DNA of 7,060 bases, taken from an uncultured Lachnospiraceae bacterium (GTDB lineage: Bacteria > Bacillota > Clostridia > Lachnospirales > Lachnospiraceae). The DNA lies in assembly GCA_937901625.1 (NCBI GenBank), contig CALDIE010000283.1, forward strand, positions 1-7,060, in the 5' to 3' direction. How positions within the stretch are numbered: position 1 is the stretch's first letter; every line of letters starts with the position of its first letter. This document shows, one piece after another, positions 1 to 7,025 of this stretch. Position numbers and translations under genes: made by a program. The notes under the pieces are model-generated. The model worked only from the letters and a program-made list of their open reading frames with translations. It had not been told where the DNA came from and did not search any database.

Positions 1-49
1 ATACGAGATAAGCTAGTGACTGGAGTTCAGACGTGTGCTCTTCCGATCT
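1..49. other. Residual Illumina TruSeq P7 index adapter (not genomic)
   Basis: Bases 1-9 match the end of the P7 flow-cell primer (ATACGAGAT). Bases 10-15 (AAGCTA) sit in the index position and are the reverse complement of TAGCTT, which I recall as TruSeq index 10. Bases 16-49 match the standard read-2 adapter, starting GTGACTGGAGTTC and ending CTCTTCCGATCT. Genomic sequence starts at about base 50. Any reading frame or start codon placed in this stretch, such as the ATG at 33, is artificial. Confidence 0.97.
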
Positions 50-551
50 TACTTCCTGTTGTGTGGAGGGTACCCGGCCGATCCTTTTGGAGATTCAGGC
101 ACTTGTGTGTCAGACGGCGTTTGGAATCCCCAGAAGACAGTCTTCCGGCGCGGATTTAAACCGTATCAATCTGTTGATGGCAGTTCTGGAAAAAAGACTG
201 GGTCTGCATCTTGGCAACTGTGACGCGTATGTCAATATTGCCGGCGGAATGAGGATCGTAGAGCCGGCGATGGATCTGGCGATAGCGATGGCGGTGGTAT
301 CCAGTTTTTTAAATATACCGGTAGATGACCGTTTGCTTGCTCTCGGCGAGGTTGGCTTAAGCGGAGAGGTTAGAAGCGTAAGCCAGATCGAGATGCGTGT
401 AAGCGAGGCGGTTAAGATGGGATATGAGACCTGCGTGGTTCCGAGAGGTGCCTGTGAGCGTGTCAAAAACATCAAAGGCAGCAGGATTATCCCGGTGGAA
501 TCGGTGCGGGATGCGATCGCGCTGATCAGACAGGGCGCCTCGGCTGAATGA
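50..551 (+). CDS. radA: DNA repair protein RadA (Sms), C-terminal fragment
   Basis: This is the C-terminal part of RadA, a RecA-like ATPase that drives branch migration of recombination intermediates in DNA repair. About 166 residues remain of a protein usually near 450-460 residues. The zinc finger, Walker ATPase and KNRFG regions would lie upstream and are cut off by the adapter. What is visible is the Lon-protease-like domain: EGTRPILLEIQAL, FGIPRR, then NRINLLMAVLEKRLGLHLGN, DAYVNIAGG, VEPAMDLAIAMAV and GEVGLSGEVRSVSQIEMRV. In RadA this domain is a structural hexamerisation and DNA-binding module, and the Lon catalytic serine region reads EPAMD here, consistent with no protease activity. 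The frame is continuous to TGA at 549-551. The first residues of the apparent reading frame (from ATG at 33) are adapter-encoded, so this is a 5'-partial gene. The membrane-protein gene follows 73 bases downstream in the same direction. Confidence 0.95.
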
Positions 552-613
552 TGGGGTATATGCTTTAAAGTGTGAAGAGAAGAGGAGAACGGGGGGAGAA
601 TGATGTCTGCTAC

Positions 614-619
614 AGGGGG
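614..619 (+). promoter_or_regulatory. Ribosome binding site for the first membrane protein
   Basis: AGGGGG lies five bases before the ATG at 625 and decides that start. An ATG at 620 overlaps it but gives only two codons before a stop (ATG AAA TGA), so 625 is the sensible start. The purine-rich stretch 570-600 upstream shows no clear promoter or terminator hairpin, so read-through from radA is possible. Confidence 0.6.
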
Positions 620-624
620 ATGAA

Positions 625-2086
625 ATGAAAAAACGGTTGGCTGAATGTGATAAGAGAAGACTGGTTTTCTATGGTATTCTCTTGGTCATCACGGCGATAT
701 ATTATTATACGGATATTAATTCCAACATCCGGCAGGGGATGCTGTTTTGGGAGAGTTTGTTCTCCGGAAGATTCCTTCACTACTATTCTCTTAATATCGA
801 GGTGAAGCAAAGCGGCATTATGGATCACACGGCGGCCTATGGCATGCTGACTAATTTTCTGATGGGAATATGGCAGTTGCCGCTGTATTTGATTGAGAAG
901 ATCAGCGGTGTAGCAAATATTCAGGATTACTTTCTTGCACGAGTGTATGGTAAGTTATACCTTCTGATCCTCTTGTATCTCACTTCACGGACGGTAAGAA
1001 GGATCTTAGAGAAGGTTGGAGTGGATAAGGAGAGCAGCGCGGATGCGGTCTTTATGCTTGAAAGCGGTATTTTAACGATCGACGCAGTCTGTCTTGCTTC
1101 ACAGATCGATATTCTGGGGGTATGGGTTACCCTTCTGGCGATAGAAGCGCTTTTGGATAAAGATGAGAAAAAGTTTCTGGCATTTTTCATTTTTGCAGGA
1201 CAGATCAAGTTCTTCTCCTTGTTTATCCTGATCCCTGCTTATCTTCTTCATGAAAAAAGAATATGGAAACTCGGACTTACGGCAGTATCACCGCTGGTAG
1301 TGGGAAAGATAATTGATCTTCCCTTTATACTGGCGGATCCGGATGGGATTGCCACAAAATACGATCGGGAGGCCAGAGCGATCACTTCCCTTTTGGAAGG
1401 AAAGGCAGAGATCATCGGGGGGGGTGCCGGTATTTTGGGTACTGATCGTAGCACTTTGCATGCTTCTATATCTGAAAAGAGAGTCAACAGAGGATCGAAG
1501 CCGGCTGAAAGAATACCTCTGGAGCGGGACAGCGGGCATAATCTGTGTTTATTATTGCGCAGGCACACAGGGATACTGGCTGGTATATTTATCCGTATTG
1601 TCCGTAGTACTGCTGTTTACCGATATTGTAAAATCGGGACCGTTTGTTACCCTGGGGATCGTATCGGAAATACTGGGAACCCTGGGTTTGATGTTTGACT
1701 ATGACACGCAGGGGCAGTTTGACTGTTGGAATATGCACGGGATGTTATTGGATAAAATACTGCCGATGAGGAAGTTTGATATAAAGGGACTTCTTACATT
1801 GGCACAAGAGATCGATGCACATGGATGGAGACCGTATGTGCTGGTTTTTACTGCCGTCCTTTATGTATGGATGGTGGTGCTTTTAATCTATCATTATCCC
1901 TGGAAAGCAGAAAGAAAAAAGGCGAAAGAAGGTGTACAGGTAACATACCGCGGGCTGTCCAAAGAGGCGGCTTTTCGCAAGGTTTTAATGATCCGCTGTG
2001 GTCTGAATCTTATTGTGATCCTGCTGGCGGTATGGGCGTATGGCTTTGGAGTAATAAGAAATATTTATCTGCACTTTTGGGGATAG
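625..2086 (+). CDS. Polytopic membrane protein, GT-C glycosyltransferase-like, split by a +1 frameshift
   Basis: One gene is read in two frames: 625 to about 1424, then about 1425-2086. Removing one G from the G8 tract at 1417-1424 gives one 486-residue protein, with ...AEIIGG joined to VPVFWVLIVALCMLL. As written, translation leaves the native frame after about 266 residues and stops at 1698. The protein has roughly 11-13 hydrophobic segments, for example near residues 12-29, 110-122, 163-178 and 184-208. An acidic loop after the first segment (YYTDINSN) and an SQIDILGVW motif (residues 159-167), followed by a segment ending ILIPAYLL, recall GT-C enzymes that use polyprenyl-phosphate sugars at the outer membrane face. 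That assignment is inference from layout; no sequence signature is decisive. A second, clearer GT-C gene follows 57 bases downstream, suggesting a shared role in surface glycosylation. Alternatives are a non-catalytic polymerase- or flippase-like membrane protein, or a genuinely decayed gene. Confidence 0.6.
1417..1424 (+). other. G8 homopolymer at the frameshift of the first membrane-protein gene
   Basis: Eight consecutive G residues mark the exact place where the coding frame changes. With seven G the codons read ATC ATC GGG GGG GTG CCG GTA, encoding IIGGVPV, which continues smoothly into the hydrophobic downstream frame. With eight G the frame runs into a basic, non-hydrophobic stretch and stops at 1698. 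The tract may be an assembly error, a mutation or a slippage site. Confidence 0.8.
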
Positions 2087-2135
2087 ACGTAAATCTCTTA
2101 AGAAACACCGGCGTAAAATGAAGAGTCTTTTAAAC

Positions 2136-2140
2136 GGGAG
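2136..2140 (+). promoter_or_regulatory. Ribosome binding site for the second membrane glycosyltransferase
   Basis: GGGAG is followed by AAG and then ATG at 2144, a short three-base spacing. The ATG at 2118 upstream is in another frame and ends after nine codons, so 2144 is preferred. The 57-base gap from the previous gene holds no clear promoter or terminator, in line with co-transcription. Confidence 0.5.
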
Positions 2141-2143
2141 AAG

Positions 2144-3740
2144 ATGAGAGATAAGGTGAAGTCAAAAAACAAAATAATATCACCGATAAAAGGGTGTCCG
2201 CCGATCGTTTGGCTGATACTCTTTTTTGCGGTTTATTACGGGATCCTGTTCTTTACGTTGATCCCGAACAGTGACGAAGTGGGATTTTATTTAAAATACA
2301 GCAGGGAAAGTCTTCTATATGGGATCACGCAGTGGGATGCGCCCGGCAATCATGTATTTTACATTTTCTTAAGCAGTATCCTGGATAAGATTACAGGGAA
2401 TATTTTGATCGGAACGAGAGGAATATCCTGCCTGTTTGCGCTTATCAATATTGCGCTGGTTCTTAAGATCGGGGGAAAATATCTGTTTGCGGGAGATAAG
2501 GAGGCGGTTTATTTTGCCTGCCTGTACGGAGTCTCTCACGGGATCGCGGAATATGCGGTACGTGGAAGAGGGTATACTCTGTGTATGACGTTTTTCTTAA
2601 CGGCCATCATCTGTATGTTGGGGATTACGGAACCGGAGGGAGAGAACAGAGCGCGGTATTATATCGGACTGGGAGGCAGTTTTTTGCTGGGGCTTTATAC
2701 GATCCCTACATATCTGTATTGCATGCTTCCGATCGTCCTGTATCTGATCGGTAGCTGCATTCGCGATAAAGATGCAAAACGGTTTTGGAAACTCATTCTC
2801 TGCGCAGTGGTGACAGCGGCAGCGGTATTTGCGGTTTATATGCCGATCTTTATCTGCCTGGGTGTACCGGTAAAATATCCCTTGGAGTTTGAAGACCGCT
2901 ACAGGGCGTATTTCGGATATAAAACGCTGTCCTTATTTGTAAAAGCACCGTTGGAGACGTTAATTTTAGGGATAAAGGAATACTTAAAGCGCAGTTCACA
3001 ATATACGGGGAGCATTCCGTTTGAAAATGTGGTGCGGGGACTGGCAGGAGAGATGATTGATATCTTTCGTTTTCTTTCTTACGGACTGACAGGGATTTTC
3101 GCTTTGCTTACGCTGATCGTTTCGGTTGTCGGAATTGTGATCGCGAGAAGAAAAAAAACTCATGTTGCCATCCTTTTGTGACTTTAGCCTCTTAACATTG
3201 GGACTGGTGATACCGCTTATGCTGGTGCAGAGAGTCCTTCCTTTTACCAGAGTGTATGTATATCTGGCACTTCCCATTGCGTTTGGCATGACAGCGGCGT
3301 TCTCTTTGCTGGAGAATATGAAAAAGAACAGTTTCGCTTATCTGTCGCGGGCACTGTTTGGTGTACTGATCATCTGGGCGCTTGCATCAAAAGAATATCA
3401 GATAGCGAAGGTAACGGGTCCGGAAGAGTCTGTATACAGAGCTTTGACGGAGGTTTCGGATATCGGGGGTGTTTTAGAGTATCTTCCGGGAGGCTATGTG
3501 GCGGAAGAGTATACGGAATATGTAAGGCTCTTAAAAGGAGTAACAGAGATGCCGCATGTTAATGATCAATCTCCGGAACTTGTGATACTTACCGCTGTCG
3601 AGACACAGAAGGGCTTCGAAGATGTCAGTGTATTCGACAGTCTTTGTTATGAGGAGATTCCATGGGAATATATAAGGCGCGAGACAAAAGTGATATGGGA
3701 GGATGAATATATCGTCGTATATCGGAAACAAATGTACTGA
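2144..3740 (+). CDS. GT-C family (ArnT/PMT-like) membrane glycosyltransferase, split by a +1 frameshift
   Basis: Removing one A from the A8 tract at 3151-3158 joins two frames (2144 to about 3157, and about 3159-3740) into one 531-residue protein. As written, the first frame stops after 345 residues. GT-C hallmarks are visible: a first membrane segment (about 21-40) followed by an acidic pair in NSDEVGFY (D44, E45), the usual position of the catalytic acidic residue; WDAPGNHVFY with H70, like the HxP-type loop in GT39-like enzymes; and RGRGYTL (R140, R142, Y144), matching the R-x-Y pattern of this superfamily. About ten membrane segments follow, ending near LFGVLIIWALA, then a soluble tail of about 110 residues predicted outside the membrane. 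Known relatives move a sugar from a polyprenyl-phosphate carrier to lipid, glycan or protein; the substrate here cannot be told. It is probably co-transcribed with the upstream membrane protein. The last codons and stop sit inside a 27-base-period direct repeat. Confidence 0.8.
3151..3158 (+). other. A8 homopolymer at the frameshift of the second membrane glycosyltransferase gene
   Basis: Eight A residues follow GCG AGA AG. With seven A the reading is ARRKKLMLPSFCDF, which continues into further membrane segments. With eight A it is ARRKKTHVAILL and then a stop. The location is a basic turn between two membrane segments, where a native continuation is expected. Confidence 0.8.
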
Positions 3741-3769
3741 TGCGCGGTTTATAGAAAAATGTACTGATG
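3730..3769 (+). repeat. Short tandem direct repeat over a stop codon
   Basis: AAATGTACTGATG occurs at 3730-3742 and again at 3757-3769, a period of 27 bases. The eight bases after each copy are also similar (CGCGGTTT and TGTGGTGT), giving about 21 bases with three differences. The first copy contains the final codons and TGA stop of the glycosyltransferase gene; the second is intergenic. It looks like an old tandem duplication. Confidence 0.7.
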
Positions 3770-3779
3770 TGTGGTGTTG

Positions 3780-3808
3780 TTGCCAAGATTTGACATACGT
3801 TGTATAAT
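3780..3808 (+). promoter_or_regulatory. Sigma-70-type promoter for the SEC-C gene
   Basis: TTGCCA at 3780-3785 is separated by 17 bases from a perfect TATAAT at 3803-3808. Transcription would start near 3815, giving a leader of about 60 bases before the ATG at 3874. This separates the SEC-C gene from the glycosyltransferase pair. A TTGACA at 3790 lies too close to the TATAAT to be its partner. Confidence 0.65.
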
Positions 3809-3856
3809 ATTTTATGTATGTGTGGGGAATGGGATTCCTTCGACCATAGAAAATAA

Positions 3857-3864
3857 AGAAGAGG
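3857..3864 (+). promoter_or_regulatory. Ribosome binding site for the SEC-C gene
   Basis: The purine run AAGAGAGG-like sequence ending in GAGG at 3861-3864 sits nine bases before ATG 3874. This is a normal Firmicutes arrangement and contrasts with the absence of such a site before the gene at 4413. Confidence 0.6.
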
Positions 3865-3873
3865 TAAAAGAAC

Positions 3874-4392
3874 ATGGCATTACTCGATAATTGGCATAAG
3901 ATGGCTTATGATACACAGAATAATGATCGTCTCCAGATGCAGAAGATGTGGAATGATTATTTCAGAGAGGAGACCAGGATCTACAAGGAGCTCCTTCAAA
4001 ATCCGGATGAAAAGGTAGAAGGAACCGTAAAGGAGTTAGCGGATAAGTATGGTCTGTCCATTATGTATATGACAGCCTTTCTGGATGGAATTCAGGAGAG
4101 CTTAAAGATTCCCAATCCCATTGAGACGATGGAAGAGGATACCGTAGTTAATCTGGCCTTCGATAAGGAACTCTTATACAAGAATATGGTAGATGCGAGA
4201 GCCGACTGGTTGTACGGACTTCCCGAGTGGGAAAAGATTTTTGATCAGGAGAAGAGGGACGCGCTCTTTAAGGAGGCAAAGTCAGCCAATACCGTTCGTA
4301 AGGAAAAGAAGATCTACCCGAACGATCCCTGCCCTTGCGGAAGCGGCAAGAAGTACAAGAACTGCCACGGACGTTTGGAAGAAGCAACTTGA
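3874..4392 (+). CDS. Small SEC-C zinc-binding motif protein
   Basis: This is a 172-residue soluble protein with a C-terminal SEC-C motif, PNDPCPCGSGKKYKNCHGR (about residues 149-167). Its CxC and CH ligands bind one zinc ion, as in the tail of SecA where the motif contacts SecB or ribosomes. The rest, an acidic and lysine-rich helical region (WHKMAYDTQNNDRLQMQ, then VKELADKYGLSIMYMTAFLDGIQESL), resembles small SEC-C proteins seen next to housekeeping genes in Lachnospiraceae. Their function is not established, and the motif alone does not prove a role in secretion. The gene has its own promoter and ribosome binding site. The last six codons (LEEAT and stop) lie at the suspected chimeric junction, so the true C-terminus in the source genome may differ slightly. 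Confidence 0.85.
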   Translation: MALLDNWHKMAYDTQNNDRLQMQKMWNDYFREETRIYKELLQNPDEKVEGTVKELADKYGLSIMYMTAFLDGIQESLKIPNPIETMEEDTVVNLAFDKELLYKNMVDARADWLYGLPEWEKIFDQEKRDALFKEAKSANTVRKEKKIYPNDPCPCGSGKKYKNCHGRLEEAT

Positions 4393-4412
4393 ACAAGAAA
4401 ACACTTATCACC
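4375..4412. other. Probable chimeric junction, Clostridia to Bacteroidales
   Basis: Sequence style changes within this stretch. Left of it are Firmicutes-type genes with Shine-Dalgarno sites. Right of it is a gene with a Bacteroidetes-only sorting signal, no Shine-Dalgarno site (an A-rich leader AACAAGAAAACACTTATCACC just before the ATG) and no promoter of its own. The SEC-C motif is complete by 4374, so the break is placed after that point; the exact base cannot be fixed by eye. Confidence 0.75.
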
Positions 4413-6962
4413 ATGAAAAAAACACTCTTAACCCTACTCGTGACGCTCATTTTGGGCGCCAGCTATGCACAAAAGAACGTCCTCGTCGAGGAACTGACCG
4501 GCACATGGTGCCAATGGTGCCCCAGAGGCATCTATTACGGCGATTCGCTATGCAACACCTATGACAACGTCATTTTCGTCGCCATCCATTGCAGCGACCC
4601 CATGGCCAACGAGGGATACTATCAAGCCTCTGGTTTGCTTGGAGCGCCATCAGCCAACATTGGGCGTCGCTTCTTGTCGCTTGACACCCAAAACTGGTTC
4701 CAGAAAGTTGCGGACGAAAGCCAAATCCCGGCAAAAGTCGGCATGGGAATCAACTGCAATTACGACCTTGAAAGCCGACAACTGACCGTCAGCGTCGTAG
4801 CAACGGCTTTGGAAAACATGTCAGGCAACTACCGTTTTGCCGCCATTCTCACCGAAGACGGCGTGACGGGGCCGGCACCTTCCTACAACCAGTCCAACTC
4901 CTACAGCGGAGGCGCATACGGACCCATGGGTGGATTCGAGAGCCTGCCCAATCCCGTCCCTGCCAACCGCATGGCCTATGACCATGTCGGGCGACAACTG
5001 CTTTGCGACTACGACGGAGCCGAAAACTCGTTCCCTGCTTCGCTGTCAAGCGGCCAGTCGGCCAATTATGAGTTCGTTAGCACTTTGGACGAAGGCTGGG
5101 ATTACAACTACGTCCGAATCATCGGGTTGCTCATCGCTCCTGACGGCACGATTGAAAACGCGGTCAGAAGCCCCTATCTCAATGGCGACGAAACCGCCGC
5201 GCCCCTGTTCACTTCGGCGCCCAACACCGAAGCCTATGCCAACCTCAACTACCTTTACAATGTTTATTTCCACGACCCAGACGACGCTTACGTCAACATC
5301 AGTTTGCAAGGCCCGGACTGGCTCACTTTAGAACAATATGACGGCCAATCGGCGGCGCTTTTTGGCATTCCCGCCCAACCCGGGGAATATGAAGTGACCC
5401 TCGTGCTATCCGATTGTCTTCACAGCACTACCCAAAGCTTCACCATCGTTGTCAATGAGCCGCTCAACGGGGCTTGGGAATACGTCGGGCCTCGCTGTTT
5501 CTCACAAGACGCCTTGCAAACCTTTGGCATAGCCATTGACCCTGAAGGCAGCCTTTATGTCTTTGGAAAACAAGGCAATGCGCCTGCGCTTTACAAAAAC
5601 GCCTCAGGTTCAGACAGCTGGGAACAGATGGGCAACATCAACACCTCGTGCTCCGTTTCACAAGGCGGCTTGGCCGTGGCTTCCAATGGTGACGTGTATG
5701 TCGCCTATTCGGAAAACAACATGAACGACACGGGCCACGTCATGAAATGGGACGGCACCCAATGGACATCGGTGGGCAGCGACTTTTGCAGCGTCGAGAC
5801 TCACATCTATTTGGACCACAACGAGACCCCTTACCTGCTTGCCCGCGACGTTTCCCAAAACTACATCGGCGTGGTCTATAAGCTGGAGAATAACGTCTGG
5901 ACACCTCTGAGCGGAACCGGCATCTATGCACCAAGCAACGAATATGCCTGCCACCAAGACCTCGTTTTCGACAGCAACAATACGCCCATCATCAGCTATG
6001 GCGACTACATGGCAGGCAACGCACTGAAAGTCAGGAAGTTTGAAAACGGAGAATGGGTATTGGTAGGCAACGCCATCAGCAACATCTATTACTATCAAAG
6101 CCTTTCCATCGACGAGAACGACAATCTTTGGATTGCCTATTGCGAAAGCGGCAGCCAACACCTCCAAGCCGCCCGATTCAACGGAAACGACTGGGAAAAC
6201 ATCGGCGAGAACTTGTCGGGCGGCGTCGTTTCAGACATAAGCTCGTGCATGAACGGCGAAAGATTCACCATTGCTTTCGTCAACGATGCAGAATCCAACT
6301 ATTTGAGTGTGATGGAGTTTGACGATTCGTGGTCGAATGTCGGCCCCACCTTGGTCTCGGAAGGAGCCTCAGACGATCCTTGCATCCTTGCCGTTGACGG
6401 GAAGCTCTACGTGACCTATTCCGACGACGGTTTGGACGGCAGGGCCTCCTGCATGAGATACGCCCAAGCTGCCATTCTGTATCCGCCCACCGACTTCGCT
6501 GCCGAAGTGTTTGGCAACGACAACGTCAGTCTCACTTGGGGCCTGCCCGTCGAAGGCTCGCCAACCGCCTACAAGCTCTATCGTGACGATGCCCTTCTGG
6601 CCACCGTCGGCGAATTGCAATACACCGACTACGACCTGCCTTCTGGCACCCACCGCTACACGCTCTCGGCCGTTTACCCCGAAGGCGAGTCGGTGCAGGT
6701 GGGACCCATCGTGGTGGAAACCACCGTTGGCATAGGCGACGACGAAGCCCTTTTCTGCGTTTATCCAACCGTCGCCAGCTCCACTTTGTCGATAGAGAGC
6801 CAGATGCAAGGAAACGCGGTCGTGCATAATGCCCTGGGCCAGCGCGTTATGGAAGCACAAGTCCAAATCGGGACAACCACGATTGATGTATCCGCGCTTC
6901 CCAACGGAGTGTATTACCTCCGTATGGCAGGCCATCAGACCGTCAAGATTGTAAAAGACTGA
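4413..6962 (+). CDS. Secreted Omp28-like multidomain protein with T9SS C-terminal sorting domain
   Basis: This 849-residue protein starts at ATG 4413, where a signal peptide begins (MKKTLLTLLVTLILGASYAQ, cleavage near residue 19). An open frame runs further upstream to 4335, but that part overlaps the SEC-C gene and would bury the signal peptide. Residues about 20-258 form an Omp28-related, thioredoxin-like domain with VEELTGTWCQWCPRG (CxxC at C33 and C36). Residues about 263-350 look like a cadherin/Ig-like domain. Residues about 352-680 hold seven W-x-x-[VMLI]-[GS] repeats (W at 355, 403, 451, 496, 548, 594, 640), about 47 residues apart, suggesting a seven-bladed beta-propeller. Residues about 690-772 fit fibronectin type III. 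The end (about 781-849: VYPTVASSTLSIES, VVHNALGQRVME, IDVSALPNGVYYLRM, VKIVKD) is a type A T9SS sorting domain, which directs export across the outer membrane and usually surface anchoring. Binding or adhesion is plausible; no enzymatic domain is recognised. The gene appears complete and ends before a terminator. Confidence 0.88.
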   Translation: MKKTLLTLLVTLILGASYAQKNVLVEELTGTWCQWCPRGIYYGDSLCNTYDNVIFVAIHCSDPMANEGYYQASGLLGAPSANIGRRFLSLDTQNWFQKVADESQIPAKVGMGINCNYDLESRQLTVSVVATALENMSGNYRFAAILTEDGVTGPAPSYNQSNSYSGGAYGPMGGFESLPNPVPANRMAYDHVGRQLLCDYDGAENSFPASLSSGQSANYEFVSTLDEGWDYNYVRIIGLLIAPDGTIENAVRSPYLNGDETAAPLFTSAPNTEAYANLNYLYNVYFHDPDDAYVNISLQGPDWLTLEQYDGQSAALFGIPAQPGEYEVTLVLSDCLHSTTQSFTIVVNEPLNGAWEYVGPRCFSQDALQTFGIAIDPEGSLYVFGKQGNAPALYKNASGSDSWEQMGNINTSCSVSQGGLAVASNGDVYVAYSENNMNDTGHVMKWDGTQWTSVGSDFCSVETHIYLDHNETPYLLARDVSQNYIGVVYKLENNVWTPLSGTGIYAPSNEYACHQDLVFDSNNTPIISYGDYMAGNALKVRKFENGEWVLVGNAISNIYYYQSLSIDENDNLWIAYCESGSQHLQAARFNGNDWENIGENLSGGVVSDISSCMNGERFTIAFVNDAESNYLSVMEFDDSWSNVGPTLVSEGASDDPCILAVDGKLYVTYSDDGLDGRASCMRYAQAAILYPPTDFAAEVFGNDNVSLTWGLPVEGSPTAYKLYRDDALLATVGELQYTDYDLPSGTHRYTLSAVYPEGESVQVGPIVVETTVGIGDDEALFCVYPTVASSTLSIESQMQGNAVVHNALGQRVMEAQVQIGTTTIDVSALPNGVYYLRMAGHQTVKIVKD

Positions 6963-6977
6963 GCCATTAATACCCTA

Positions 6978-7025
6978 AAAAACAAATCGAGCGGAACCCA
7001 ACCAGATTCCGCTCGATTTGTTTTT
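6978..7025. terminator. Strong hairpin terminator, probably bidirectional
   Basis: Bases 6978-6996 pair perfectly with 7007-7025 (19 base pairs) around a ten-base loop (CCCAACCAGA). The core ATCGAGCGGAA/TTCCGCTCGAT is GC-rich, with an A tract before and a T tract after the hairpin, as expected for an intrinsic terminator working from either side. It begins 16 bases after the stop codon of the secreted protein gene. Confidence 0.85.

Noticed and set aside
33..49. ATG at 33 as the start of an intact 172-residue gene
   Set aside because: It lies in adapter sequence; the homologous part of RadA simply continues upstream of base 50 in the real genome.
1417..1424. Programmed ribosomal frameshifting at the G8 tract
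   Set aside because: No stimulatory hairpin or upstream Shine-Dalgarno-like element was recognised, and the alternative product gains a long unnatural tail.
3790..3808. TTGACA at 3790-3795 as the -35 box for TATAAT at 3803
   Set aside because: The gap is only seven bases; TTGCCA at 3780 gives the proper 17-base spacing.
3826..3838. GGAAT-GGG-ATTCC inverted repeat in the SEC-C leader as an operator or terminator
   Set aside because: The stem is only five bases with a three-base loop, too weak to support a call.
4335..4412. Upstream start giving an 875-residue secreted protein
   Set aside because: It overlaps the SEC-C coding region in another frame and would put 26 residues before an excellent signal peptide starting at 4413.
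4849..6935. Long minus-strand and other-frame open frames opposite the secreted protein
   Set aside because: They are low-complexity or arginine/valine-rich shadows of a gene with clear domain content on the plus strand.
4413..6962. Horizontal transfer of a Bacteroidales gene into a Clostridia genome
   Set aside because: There are no mobile-element signs or flanking repeats, the protein needs a secretion system absent from Firmicutes, and the contig already shows assembly faults; chimerism is simpler.
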